Source: JAPOXR01 sp965221815 (GTDB lineage Bacteria > Pseudomonadota > Alphaproteobacteria > Rhodobacterales > Rhodobacteraceae). Taken from it: a stretch of 64,000 nucleotides of DNA. The notes under the pieces were generated by a model, which did not search any database, was not told where the DNA came from, and was given only the letters and a program-made list of their open reading frames with translations. The first letter of the stretch is position 1. Each line of letters opens with the position of its first letter. Made by a program: the position numbers and the translations under genes. The DNA lies in NCBI GenBank assembly GCA_965221815.1, contig OZ244915.1, positions 2,170,001-2,234,000 on the forward strand. Direction: 5' to 3'. Below, piece after piece: positions 18,507-27,680 of this stretch.

Positions 18507-19333
18507 TCCCCTTTGATCGTCCGCCGATAAAATTTGCGTACCAACCCTTCATCATCTCGTCCGATAGCCGGGACATCAAGCCCGCGGGATGTGAACAGCC
18601 GATGGGTATCAGCATACCATTCGCTTCCCTGGAAATTGTAACCGAGAACGACGGCCATCTCCCGCGCCTCATCAACAAGGCCGAGTAACAGATAAGCTTC
18701 GACCAATCGGTGTAAGGCTTCCGGGGTTTGTTGCGTGGTCTCGTAATTGTCGATGACAAACTGGAACCGTCGGATGGCAGCCGCATAATTCCCGCGTTTC
18801 AGATAGTAGCGGCCAACCTCCATTTCCTTGGAGGCGAGGTGATTGACTGCCAGATCAAATTTCAACTCTGCTGAATTCGCATAATCACTGTCGGGATAAC
18901 TGGTGGTCACGGCCTGCAGTTCCTCGATCGCTTTTTCCGTATTTTGTTGGTCCCGCCCACGATCATCAAGCTGTTCATAATAGCTCATTGCAACCAGATA
19001 TTGCGCATAGGCCGCATTCTCATCACCGGGATACGAGGCAAGAAATCGCCTTCCCGCCGAACGACTCTCCTCAAAATTCTCGTCTCTTCCGTAATAGTAG
19101 GCTGCCATAATTGTCCCGCGCCGTGCCCATTCGGAATAAGGATAAAGACGTTCAATTTCTTCAAAAGTCTCAGCTGCATCGGCATATTCTCCCGATTCTG
19201 CCTGAGATTCCGCTTCACGGTAAATCTGTTCAGGAGTCCAGGATTCGTAACCCTCATTATCGTCACCACTGCAAGCGACCAGGAACAATCCCGTCAACAA
19301 GGCCTTGAGATATCGACAATGAATTCTCAACAA
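18497..19333 (-). CDS. bamD: Outer-membrane assembly lipoprotein BamD
   Basis: TPR-rich lipoprotein of the BAM complex that inserts outer-membrane beta-barrels. Lipobox LVAC follows a short basic-hydrophobic signal (LLRIHCRYLKALLTGLF). Then EQIYREAESQAESGEYADAAETFEEIERLYPYSEWA and three further TPR-like repeats, with the conserved YLVAMSYYEQLDDRGRDQ. The start is a TTG at 19333 (or 19330), downstream of GGAGG at ten bases; the longer frame to 19399 would add a non-signal-like tail. It lies between lpxC and recN, the usual alphaproteobacterial order. Confidence 0.92.
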   Translation of the reverse strand: MLRIHCRYLKALLTGLFLVACSGDDNEGYESWTPEQIYREAESQAESGEYADAAETFEEIERLYPYSEWARRGTIMAAYYYGRDENFEESRSAGRRFLASYPGDENAAYAQYLVAMSYYEQLDDRGRDQQNTEKAIEELQAVTTSYPDSDYANSAELKFDLAVNHLASKEMEVGRYYLKRGNYAAAIRRFQFVIDNYETTQQTPEALHRLVEAYLLLGLVDEAREMAVVLGYNFQGSEWYADTHRLFTSRGLDVPAIGRDDEGLVRKFYRRTIKGEWL

Positions 19334-19415
19334 TGGAACCACACCTCCTGCGAGTCGATGGCCAGCATCACTGACGCCGGATCGGCGGCCACCCTCCACG
19401 TCACTCTAACCCGCT

Positions 19416-20417
19416 TTAATGGGAGTTTGAAGATCCGACTGCCAGCTTCGGCTGAGGAATATCGTCGGGGATGGCCCCGACTCCGGGCAAGCGCGCAGCG
19501 ATCTCGTCGTCGGCAACAATGATACGGTAAGCATCTGTTTCTGCGAAGAGTCTATCCAGCAATGCCACAGTCACATTATGCCCCGACCGGTATCCGGAAA
19601 ATTTCCCGATAATCGGGTAGCCAGCCAGCAACAGATCACCAACTGCATCCAGCATCTTGTGCCCACATGGCTCGTCTGCATGGCGCAGTTCACTGACGAA
19701 ACGGTTATTTTCAACATCAGCAATAATGACATTTTCTGTGTTGCCACCGAGACCAAATCCATTTTCGTGCAACTCTCGAATATGATGCCGCAACACGAAA
19801 GTCCTGCAATCGGACAGATTCCTCACAATCTTGCCATTTGACAGATCCAACGACCGGGTCTGGTACCCAATGGGCCGTGGAAAATCAATCGTGAACGTCA
19901 TTTCCGCCCGCGCTGCAGGCATCAGTGATGCATAAGCACCATTCATACGGACTTCGACTGGTTTGTCGACCTTGAGAACCCGGACCGGTTGATCGAGTTG
20001 CCGGATGCCTGCGGCAAGAATGCCCCTCACATATTCAAGCGCACTGCCATCAAGTGCGGGGAGCTCGCCGGCATCAACCTCTATCCGTGCATTGTGGATA
20101 CCGCAGGAGGCCAAGGCGGCCAGTATATGTTCAACCGTACCCACGGAGGCTCGAGCCGCATTCGCCAGGCGCGTACACAGCCTGGTGTCGCGGACATACT
20201 TGACTTGAGCCGGGATGATATTGTTGCGATCACGAAGATCGGTGCGAACAAAAACAATCCCCGAATTTGCCGGCGATGGGAAAATTTTCGCCGTGACGGG
20301 TTTCCCATTATGCAGGCCGACATCGCTGAATTCGACTGATGAGGCAATTGTGGTCTGCACTTCTGCGCCCGCCCGTTTTCTTGAGTGAGTGTTGCCTAGC
20401 GCAACCTCGATCCACAC
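19416..20417 (-). CDS. lpxC: UDP-3-O-acyl-N-acetylglucosamine deacetylase LpxC
   Basis: Zn-dependent deacetylase, the committed step of lipid A synthesis. It has 333 residues from a GTG start at 20417; a GTG near 20360 (VQTTIASSVEFSDVGLH) would give the more usual N-terminus. Visible motifs are VEFSDVGLHNGKPV, VGTVEHILAALASCGIHN (Zn ligand His), LPALDGSALEYV, SDCRTFVLRHHI, FGLGGNTENVI, and EPCGHKMLDAVGDLLLAG (Zn ligands and catalytic Asp). The position immediately after ftsZ is typical. It shows the host makes LPS-type lipid A. Confidence 0.95.
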   Translation of the reverse strand: MWIEVALGNTHSRKRAGAEVQTTIASSVEFSDVGLHNGKPVTAKIFPSPANSGIVFVRTDLRDRNNIIPAQVKYVRDTRLCTRLANAARASVGTVEHILAALASCGIHNARIEVDAGELPALDGSALEYVRGILAAGIRQLDQPVRVLKVDKPVEVRMNGAYASLMPAARAEMTFTIDFPRPIGYQTRSLDLSNGKIVRNLSDCRTFVLRHHIRELHENGFGLGGNTENVIIADVENNRFVSELRHADEPCGHKMLDAVGDLLLAGYPIIGKFSGYRSGHNVTVALLDRLFAETDAYRIIVADDEIAARLPGVGAIPDDIPQPKLAVGSSNSH

Positions 20418-20486
20418 TCAACTAAACAAATTCAACAATTTGTTGCATTTGGTTGCAAACACGCTGTTCCCTTGCAAACCCCTGTA

Positions 20487-22046
20487 TCAGTTGGCCTGAC
20501 GCCGAATATAGGCAGGAACATCACGTTCCCTTTCTTTCCGTTCGGCTTCGATCTCTTCCGCATCTCTCTCCTGCCCAGCTTCATGGCGAGAGATCGTCGT
20601 AAGTCGCGGAGAATCGGCCACGACACGCGGCACGGCATCACTGGTGCTGGAATTCATCCGCCCAAACAGAGAGCGCAGACGTCCATTTTTCTGTACGGGA
20701 CGTGCTTCATGATCTGGTGGCTCGCGGGTCTCAGCTGTCGTATTCTCTGGTGTCATGACAGGTGGGAACGCACCCCGGGATGTTCCGCCGGCTTTTGGCA
20801 CCACAAATTGCAGCGGTGGGCGCGGCTCACTCTCCTCTGGTTCGGCTTCAGCCGACCCGTCTGGACTGTCGGTCGCGTCGGCATCAGGCTCAGCGGATAT
20901 TTCTTTTTCGTCAGGGACATGCGGCCAGTCAGAGGAGGGTTGGAAACCATCGTCGGCTGAATTGTCGTCATAAAAGTTATCATCATCGATCTCGATGCTG
21001 GTCTCCGATTCATTTTCCCAAATTGTCTCGGCATCAGGCAGTTCGGTGAAGGGCGGTTCCAAATCGTGTGAAAATTCTGCCGAACTCACCCCGGCAGCCA
21101 GCAATGAAACCTTGATCTTTCCCTTGTATGCGGGATCAACGGTCGAGCCAATGATAATGCGGGCATCTGGACTGACATGTTGTCGGATCTCCTCAGACGC
21201 ATCGTTCAGATCAAACAGGGTCTGATCCTCACCACCGGTAATGTTGATCAAGACCGCCTTGGCGCGATCCAGGCGGGTATCTTCAAGCAACTGGTTGGTC
21301 ATGGCGCGTTTTGCGGCAACTTTGGCGCGATTGTCACCACTATCCTCGCCGGTTCCCATCAATGTCGAGCCAAGTTCCAGCATCACAGTGCGCACATCGG
21401 CGAAATCGAGATTGATACGTCCCGGTTTGACCATCAAATCAGTGATATTCTTGATACCTTCGTACAAGACGTCATCGGCCTTCATGAAAGCATCATCTGA
21501 AGGGGTCATCTCATTGGAGCTCAAGAACAGGTTCTGGTTTGCGATGACGACCGAAGTGTGGACTGATTTGCGCAGATCAGCAACGCCCGCATCAGCGACG
21601 TTTGCACGATACGAACCTTCAAACATGAACGGTCTGGTCACGACACCAATGGTCAGGATATCCATCTGTCTGGCAATCTTGGCGATGACCGGCACCGCAC
21701 CCGTTCCGGTTCCCCCACCCATGCCAGCGGTAATGAAGAGCATGTGAGTGCCCTCAAGACTTTCCCGAATCTCTTCGGCGCTCTCTTCGGCTGATTGTCG
21801 CCCGACTTCCGGGTCAGACCCCGCACCCAGACCTTTGGTGACTTTGGGTCCGAGCTGAATCTTTTTCTCAACCGAAGAATTTGCCAGTGACTGCGCATCG
21901 GTATTGGCGATGACAAATTGAACGCCATGCAGATTCTTGTCTTTCATGGTCTGGACTGCATTGCAGCCCGCACCGCCAACTCCAAATACCGTGATGAGTG
22001 GCATCAACTTCGTGTGTTCAAGTACAGTTATGGATTCCAATGCCAT
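20487..22046 (-). CDS. ftsZ: Cell division protein FtsZ
   Basis: Tubulin-like GTPase forming the division ring. 519 residues. N-terminal GTPase: ITVFGVGGAGCNAV near residues 18-31 and the tubulin signature GGTGTGAVP at 111-119; synergy loop NLDFADVRTVM near 215. A long acidic, proline-containing linker (about residues 330-500, rich in D/E/S) is typical of alphaproteobacterial FtsZ. The C-terminal conserved peptide VPAYIRRQAN anchors to FtsA. ATG 22046. A 142-base gap separates it from ftsA and probably holds its own promoter. Confidence 0.97.
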   Translation of the reverse strand: MALESITVLEHTKLMPLITVFGVGGAGCNAVQTMKDKNLHGVQFVIANTDAQSLANSSVEKKIQLGPKVTKGLGAGSDPEVGRQSAEESAEEIRESLEGTHMLFITAGMGGGTGTGAVPVIAKIARQMDILTIGVVTRPFMFEGSYRANVADAGVADLRKSVHTSVVIANQNLFLSSNEMTPSDDAFMKADDVLYEGIKNITDLMVKPGRINLDFADVRTVMLELGSTLMGTGEDSGDNRAKVAAKRAMTNQLLEDTRLDRAKAVLINITGGEDQTLFDLNDASEEIRQHVSPDARIIIGSTVDPAYKGKIKVSLLAAGVSSAEFSHDLEPPFTELPDAETIWENESETSIEIDDDNFYDDNSADDGFQPSSDWPHVPDEKEISAEPDADATDSPDGSAEAEPEESEPRPPLQFVVPKAGGTSRGAFPPVMTPENTTAETREPPDHEARPVQKNGRLRSLFGRMNSSTSDAVPRVVADSPRLTTISRHEAGQERDAEEIEAERKERERDVPAYIRRQAN

Positions 22047-22188
22047 GGTTGCTCGGCCTCATTTTCTGCTCGGCGCCGGGTTCGGATTATTAGACTCTTG
22101 AGCACCACCGGTTCCGTTACGATCTTTTGGGCATGATTGCAAGACAATTTTGCACATATCCATATGACACGTTGCGAATCGTTTTCCG
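22047..22188 (-). promoter_or_regulatory. ftsA-ftsZ intergenic region, probable ftsZ promoter
   Basis: The largest gap between ftsQ and recN. On the minus strand ftsZ is preceded by about 140 bases. It contains two GANTC sites (22093-22097 and 22176-22180), the CcrM methylation site known to influence ftsZ in Caulobacter. Two such sites are not more than modestly above chance, so the regulatory reading is only a suggestion. Confidence 0.35.
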
Positions 22189-23505
22189 TCACCAATTGTC
22201 TCGCAACCATTTCAGGGTGCGTTCAATCGGTGCCATTGTCAGCGCCTCACGCGCATTGGGAAAATCCCAATACTCATCTTGTGGCTGGGTGGCGTACAGA
22301 CACAAGCCAACTGCTGAGGAATAATCAGGGTTGATCATGACTTGAGGCATGCCGTTGACGCGCATCGGCCGCCCAAATCGCAGACTGGGACCGAGTACCG
22401 ACTTCGCCAATTCCTCAAGATCCCGTAAATGTATGCACCCACCTGTCAAGACGACGCTGCGGCCGGAAACCGACGTTCCGAACCCTGCATTTTCCAATTC
22501 ACCCGCGACCTCTTCAAGTATCTCCTCTATTCGCGGTTTGATGACACCGATCAGTTCGGTCCGGGTAATTCTTCCCAACGTTCCGTTACTCTTGATAAAT
22601 TCGCAGATACTGCGATCATCGCGCCGTGTTGCCAGCGCGCTCCCCTGCATAATCTTCAATTTTTCGGCTTCACTGATCGAGATGCCGAAAGCATTTGCGA
22701 TGTCGGAGGTGATATGTTCCGAACCAATGCGGATCTCCCTGAGATGAACCATATGTTTCTTACAGAAGATTGCGACCCCGGTCTTGCCCGCGCCAATATC
22801 GATGCAGGCAACGCCGCTCTCCATCTCCTGGTTGACCAGGGTTGAAAGCCCGGCTGTATAAGGAGAGGCAGCAATCCCGGCGATTTCAACATTGCAACTC
22901 TCCATCACACGGATCCAGTCATCAACGATGGATTGATTGATTGAAACCAATTGCAGATCAACTGACAGCAGGTTGCCAATTTCACCCCGGGGATCATGAA
23001 TTCCGGATCGGTGATCGACTGAGAAATTGACTGGATGAGCATGAAGATATTGCCGCCCGGGTTCCGGCTCCGGCACATCACAGGCATGAAGTGAAGCGGA
23101 AATGTCCTCCTCGGTAATGGTCTCTCCGTTGATCTCGGTGCTCCCAAAGAAATGGGACGAGCGGGGCGAGCCACCCGATATGGCGGCAATAACGTGACCA
23201 AACGGTTGTTTCGCTGCATCTTGTGCCTTCCCAAGTGCCAGTCCGACTGCATCGGCTGCGCGCTGCGGGTCGACAATGCGGCCATTGACAATTCCGCTGG
23301 AGCGCGAGGACGCGTAACCGACGACACGGTAAGCGGAAACAGCGGTCAGGCCGCTCTCAATGGACACGCGTTTCGGCGGTTCAAACTTCAGAACAAGACA
23401 GGCAATCTTGGATTGGCCGAGATCCAGCAACGCCGCAAGGCCCTGATTCTTAGCCTCCCGGAGATTGTCTCGCATGATGCGGTGTTGAGAAAAAGGATCC
23501 ATCAT
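22189..23505 (-). CDS. ftsA: Cell division protein FtsA
   Basis: Actin-like ATPase tethering FtsZ to the membrane. 438 residues. Phosphate 1 loop LLDLGQSKIACLV, SHS2 (1C) domain around GHVIAAISGG, phosphate 2 CIDIGAGKTGVAIF, adenosine motif VVLTGGCIHLRDL, and the C-terminal amphipathic membrane-targeting helix IERTLKWLRDNW. The ATG at 23505 is followed by a second ATG; either is possible. Sits 27 bases after ftsQ. Confidence 0.95.
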   Translation of the reverse strand: MMDPFSQHRIMRDNLREAKNQGLAALLDLGQSKIACLVLKFEPPKRVSIESGLTAVSAYRVVGYASSRSSGIVNGRIVDPQRAADAVGLALGKAQDAAKQPFGHVIAAISGGSPRSSHFFGSTEINGETITEEDISASLHACDVPEPEPGRQYLHAHPVNFSVDHRSGIHDPRGEIGNLLSVDLQLVSINQSIVDDWIRVMESCNVEIAGIAASPYTAGLSTLVNQEMESGVACIDIGAGKTGVAIFCKKHMVHLREIRIGSEHITSDIANAFGISISEAEKLKIMQGSALATRRDDRSICEFIKSNGTLGRITRTELIGVIKPRIEEILEEVAGELENAGFGTSVSGRSVVLTGGCIHLRDLEELAKSVLGPSLRFGRPMRVNGMPQVMINPDYSSAVGLCLYATQPQDEYWDFPNAREALTMAPIERTLKWLRDNW

Positions 23506-23532
23506 GTATCTATATCATACAAGAGCACGACA

Positions 23533-24372
23533 CTAGCGGTCGTCACCCGCAGAAGGAGCCACAACAATGCGATCTGAATCACGCAGGTCAATATGAGCGA
23601 GTCGGCGCTGCAACAGGAGATTCTGGCCTTCCAGATCAATGAATCGCCGAACCGCTTCAGCCGCTTGTTCTTCGGGCAACAGAATCCGGCGATTGCCGTC
23701 GAGGAGAATATCCCAACGCCGCTGTCCGATACGAATGAACCCACGAATCGAATCCTGTATATCCGCGGCTTCAGCATGAATCGCCAATGCCTCGGATACC
23801 GCCTGTTCGGCTCCCTGTCCGACGAGAAGCGGTAAATTGAAATACGCATGACGACTGGCAATCTCGGTCAGGTCCCGGCCAGCCCGGTCAAGGAGAGCCA
23901 GCTTGCCGCCACGTCGCATGACCACAGCTGGCTCATTCTCAACCACGTCGATCCTCAGGAGACCTCCGGCCTCGACCGCCACCGAAGCCTTTTCAACCAG
24001 ATCAAGATTTTCGACGCGGCGACGAATCTCCTCAACATCGAGCGACAGAATATCAACGGGAAACGTCTGATCCGCCAGTGTATCCAGTACGGAGATTTCT
24101 CCCCGCGGTGATGCGTTCACGATCACCTGATGCACCTGAAGTTCCGGTCTTTTCACGAACTGGGAGAGTTCATGCATCACGGATAACTTCATCAATTCGA
24201 AACTTTCACTCTGCGTGAACACATTCATTGAGCCTATGGCAACGGCTGACCCCACCAACAGAAACAGAGCACGCAAAACAACAGGTCTGGCGGTGAATTT
24301 CAACAGAATCCGGCGCAGGCGAAAGTAAGTCTGGATTGAGCCCTTCTGATACGCACGGTTTATTTGCGACAT
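23533..24372 (-). CDS. ftsQ: Cell division protein FtsQ
   Basis: Bitopic divisome protein linking FtsL/FtsB to later proteins. Cytoplasmic N-terminus MSQINRAYQKGS, one membrane span around residues 33-50 (VVLRALFLLVGSAVAIGSM), then a POTRA domain (LQVHQVIVNASPRGEISVLDTL, VENLDLVEKASVAVE, LRIDVVENEPAVV) and the beta domain (LALLDRAGRDLTEI, LPLLVGQGAEQAV). The start at 24372 overlaps the ddl stop by 13 bases; the longer frame to 24423 is rejected because it lies within ddl. Confidence 0.92.
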   Translation of the reverse strand: MSQINRAYQKGSIQTYFRLRRILLKFTARPVVLRALFLLVGSAVAIGSMNVFTQSESFELMKLSVMHELSQFVKRPELQVHQVIVNASPRGEISVLDTLADQTFPVDILSLDVEEIRRRVENLDLVEKASVAVEAGGLLRIDVVENEPAVVMRRGGKLALLDRAGRDLTEIASRHAYFNLPLLVGQGAEQAVSEALAIHAEAADIQDSIRGFIRIGQRRWDILLDGNRRILLPEEQAAEAVRRFIDLEGQNLLLQRRLAHIDLRDSDRIVVAPSAGDDR

Positions 24373-25277
24373 GAGGCATCCTCGACCAGACTCCGGCACA
24401 TCCGTGCAAAAGAAATTCCACAATATTCCCCTTGCTCAGGAGAGAGGGAGGTCGGTGTCATGCCCGGCTGGGTATTGGTCTCGAGAAGCCGAATACCCGC
24501 GATACCCAGTTCGTCATTCCACCTGAAGTCGGTACGGGAAATTCCCCGACACCCCAGCACCTGATGCGCCTGCAAAGCATAGCGCATACACATATCGGAA
24601 ATGTCCGCAGAGATATCCGCCGGGACCACATGTTGCGAACCTCCCGGTTGGTACTTGGCATCATAGTCGTACCAATCCGGTGCAATGATCTCGGTCACGG
24701 TCAGGGGCTGATCCTCAAAAACAGTGACCGTCAACTCACGGCCCGGCACATAGACTTCTGCCATCATCTGACCATACTGTCCGCCAGAAGTGACATCAGG
24801 GGGGGCATCACCATCGCCAATGACTGATACACCAACCGAGGAACCTTCCGAGACCGGTTTGACAATGTAGGGCGTCCTGAGCGGATGACGTCCATTCAGA
24901 CCCTGTTGAGGGATGAGCACGCTGTCAGCGGTGGGAAGATTGGCGACGGCATAGGCAAGGGTTTTCGTCAAAAGCTTGTTCATCGCCAACGATGACGCGG
25001 CAACCCCTGAATGGGTATAGGGAATCTGCAACCATTCCAGGATCCCCTGCACGCACCCATCCTCACCCCATCGGCCATGCAGCGCATTGAAAACAACGTC
25101 AGGGGCAACATCGGCCAATCGCTGTGCGAAATCCTCGCCGGCCTCGACCTCAATGACATCATAGCCTTCCTGACGAAGGCACAATGCGCATTGTTGACCT
25201 GTGACGCGCGACACTTCGCTCTCGGAGGACGGTCCCCCCATCAGGACTGCGATGCGGTTTATGTCCCTGCCTGACAT
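24360..25277 (-). CDS. ddl: D-alanine--D-alanine ligase
   Basis: ATP-grasp ligase making D-Ala-D-Ala for peptidoglycan. 305 residues. N-terminal IAVLMGGPSSESEVS, FNALHGRWGEDGCVQGIL, SGVAASSLAMNK, ATP-grasp YIVKPVSEGSSVGVSV and the active site GISRTDFRW with ETNTQPGMTPTSLSP. Located between murB and ftsQ as usual; 71 bases separate it from murB. Confidence 0.95.
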   Translation of the reverse strand: MSGRDINRIAVLMGGPSSESEVSRVTGQQCALCLRQEGYDVIEVEAGEDFAQRLADVAPDVVFNALHGRWGEDGCVQGILEWLQIPYTHSGVAASSLAMNKLLTKTLAYAVANLPTADSVLIPQQGLNGRHPLRTPYIVKPVSEGSSVGVSVIGDGDAPPDVTSGGQYGQMMAEVYVPGRELTVTVFEDQPLTVTEIIAPDWYDYDAKYQPGGSQHVVPADISADISDMCMRYALQAHQVLGCRGISRTDFRWNDELGIAGIRLLETNTQPGMTPTSLSPEQGEYCGISFARMCRSLVEDASCRK

Positions 25278-25348
25278 CTCATGCCTCTGCTCAATCCGGG
25301 AAACTGCTGCCCCGGTGCCTCAACTTCCTGCCCTTGTGTCTCCAAGGA

Positions 25349-26293
25349 TCAGATACCGACTCTCATTATCTCCCATTCCAACCGAATTCCAGAGTTGTTC
25401 AGAACTTTTTGCCGCACCGTTTCGCCCAACAATTCAAGATCGGCTGCTGTTGCGCCACCGAGATTCACCATGAAGTTCGCATGTTGATCTGACATGATTG
25501 CCTGCCCCTGCCGCAGACCACGAGCTCCGGCCTGATCGATCAGTTTCCATGCCTTGAAATCCTGCGGATCGCCTTCTTTTCCCGTCGATGAGAATCCAGC
25601 CGGATTACGAAACACAGAACCCGCCGTATAACAATTTGCCGGTTGCGTCATGTCGCGCGCGCGTCGCTGTGACTCCATCTGCTCTTGCAGTTTTTCGACT
25701 GCGAGGCGGTGTGGCCCAAACACAGCCTCGACGATCACTGCGCCTTCCGGGAGTGCGCTGCTGCGATAAGAAAAACCGAGCTCCGCAGACGACAGCTTTC
25801 GCACCGCACCGCAGCGGGTGATGAATGTAACTTCACGGCAAACATCTGCGATATAAGTTCCATAGCAACCGGCATTCATCCGCACGGCACCTCCGATCGT
25901 TCCCGGAATCGTGCGGAGAAATGCCAGATCAAGACCCGATTCCGCAGCGCGGCATGCGAGTCGGGAATCGAGCACGGCGGCACCGGCACGCACGGCATGC
26001 GAAGAAATCTCGATCTTGGTGAATGCGCGACCCAGACGAATCACGACACCCTTGATTCCGCCGTCACGGACAATCAGATTTGATCCGACGCCGATCACGA
26101 AAGTCGGAACCTCCGGCGGTAGCGCCGCGAGGAAACCCCGGAGGTCGTCACAATCAGCCGGTTGGAAAAACCATTCTGCCGGCCCGCCGACGCGCAACCA
26201 GGTCAAGTCGGCGAGCGATTTCTGAGCGGTCAGGACACCACGGCAAGTCGGAAGACTGGACTCATCCATCTGAAAAATTGCCTGTACGCGCAT
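25349..26293 (-). CDS. murB: UDP-N-acetylenolpyruvoylglucosamine reductase MurB
   Basis: FAD-dependent reductase giving UDP-MurNAc. 314 residues, type II-like length. FAD-binding TWLRVGGPAEWFF, VIGVGSNLIVRDGGI, TIPGTIGGAVRMNAGCYG; catalytic Ser in NCYTAGSVFRNP; substrate segment AWKLIDQAGARGLRQGQA and HANFMVN. ATG 26293 overlaps the murC stop by 32 bases; the internal ATG at 26269 would reduce the overlap to 8 and is equally plausible. Confidence 0.95.
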   Translation of the reverse strand: MRVQAIFQMDESSLPTCRGVLTAQKSLADLTWLRVGGPAEWFFQPADCDDLRGFLAALPPEVPTFVIGVGSNLIVRDGGIKGVVIRLGRAFTKIEISSHAVRAGAAVLDSRLACRAAESGLDLAFLRTIPGTIGGAVRMNAGCYGTYIADVCREVTFITRCGAVRKLSSAELGFSYRSSALPEGAVIVEAVFGPHRLAVEKLQEQMESQRRARDMTQPANCYTAGSVFRNPAGFSSTGKEGDPQDFKAWKLIDQAGARGLRQGQAIMSDQHANFMVNLGGATAADLELLGETVRQKVLNNSGIRLEWEIMRVGI

Positions 26294-27680
26294 TCAACTG
26301 CCGGGGGAGATCGTGTGCCCATGCACTGATGGAGCCCGCGCCAAGGCAAAGCACCATATCACCGGCCAACAGGTCCCGAGATACAAATTCCGCCATTTCC
26401 TCAGGACCTGAGATCCCCGATGCAAAACACCGTCTCTTGCGATTCAGTGCGTCCACCAACGCATCCCGGTCCGCACCCTTTATCGGATCTTCCCCGGCCG
26501 CGTAAACATCTGCGATTGCCACGCGGTCGGCGCCATCAAAACAGGTGCTGAATTGATCGAAAAGACTTTCCAGCCGCGTGTAGCGGTGAGGTTGGTGGAC
26601 CACCACAAGGCGGCCGGACACAGTCTGACGCGCGGCACGAACCGCTGCCGCGATTTCGACCGGATGATGCGCGTAATCGTCAATGATCTGCACGCCCTGG
26701 ACATCCCCGACCCGGGTGAATCGACGATTCACCCCGGTGAAATTGCGCAGTGAGTCACGGATCACGTCATGCGCCACCCCCAAACTGCGGGCCACCGCGA
26801 TGGCCGCCAGGGCATTGGTCACATTGTAAACCCCCGGCATTGGCAGTTCGCAGCCCTCGATCATCGTGTCTTCATTGCGCAAATATGCTGTAAACTGTGA
26901 TTTCCCGCCCGTATAGGTCATGCAACCGGCACTCACATCGGCATCCGCCGCCAGTCCATAACTGATGATACGACGGTCTGTGATCCGCCCGGCCAGGGCC
27001 CGCACTTCAGGGTGATCAAGACAACAGACGGCGTATCCATAAAATGGAATATTCGAGACAAATGCATGGAAAGCTTCGCGGAGTTCATCGAAAGACCCGA
27101 AATGATCAAGATGTTCGGGATCGATGCTTGTCACGACTGCGACCGTCGCCGGGAGTTTGATGAAGGTTCCATCGCTTTCGTCAGCTTCCACCACCATCCA
27201 TTCACCGGCACCGAGCCGCGCATTGGATCCATAGGCATGAATGATCCCGCCATTGATCACCGTTGGATCGAAACCACCGCTCTCCAGCAGGGCAGCGACA
27301 ATTGTGGTCGTTGTCGTCTTGCCGTGGGTCCCTGCGACGGCGATATTCGACTTCAGCCGCATCAGTTCAGCGAGCATTTCAGCGCGCCGCACAACTGGAA
27401 TGCGCAGGCGACGTGCTTCCATAAGCTCACAATTATCTGCCTGAATGGCCGATGAGATCACAACCACTCCGGAACCGTGAACATTATGCCTGTTCGGCTC
27501 TTCAAAAATCGTCGCCCCCAGACCCTCCAATCGTCGTGTAATCGTCGACATTTTGAGGTCGGAACCCTGTACCACATATCCGTGATTGAGCAGGGTTTCT
27601 GCGATTCCCGACATGCCGATACCGCCCGCTCCGATAAAGTGAATGGGTCCGGTTTGTGCTGGCAGTTTAGTCGGTTTCAT
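26262..27680 (-). CDS. murC: UDP-N-acetylmuramate--L-alanine ligase MurC
   Basis: Mur ligase adding L-Ala to UDP-MurNAc. 472 residues. IHFIGAGGIGMSGIAETLL at the N-terminus, ATP loop VAGTHGKTTTT near residue 115, EADESDGTFIKLP, IDPEHLDHFGSFDEL, the third-domain IIDDYAHHPVEIAAAV and VVHQPHRYTRLESL. Its start overlaps the murG stop (4 bases), indicating coupling. Confidence 0.97.
   Translation of the reverse strand: MKPTKLPAQTGPIHFIGAGGIGMSGIAETLLNHGYVVQGSDLKMSTITRRLEGLGATIFEEPNRHNVHGSGVVVISSAIQADNCELMEARRLRIPVVRRAEMLAELMRLKSNIAVAGTHGKTTTTTIVAALLESGGFDPTVINGGIIHAYGSNARLGAGEWMVVEADESDGTFIKLPATVAVVTSIDPEHLDHFGSFDELREAFHAFVSNIPFYGYAVCCLDHPEVRALAGRITDRRIISYGLAADADVSAGCMTYTGGKSQFTAYLRNEDTMIEGCELPMPGVYNVTNALAAIAVARSLGVAHDVIRDSLRNFTGVNRRFTRVGDVQGVQIIDDYAHHPVEIAAAVRAARQTVSGRLVVVHQPHRYTRLESLFDQFSTCFDGADRVAIADVYAAGEDPIKGADRDALVDALNRKRRCFASGISGPEEMAEFVSRDLLAGDMVLCLGAGSISAWAHDLPRQLNARTGNFSDG

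Noticed and set aside
22093..22180. Two GANTC sites between ftsA and ftsZ as evidence of CcrM control
   Set aside because: Two in about 140 bases is not clearly above expectation; kept only as a remark in the promoter entry.
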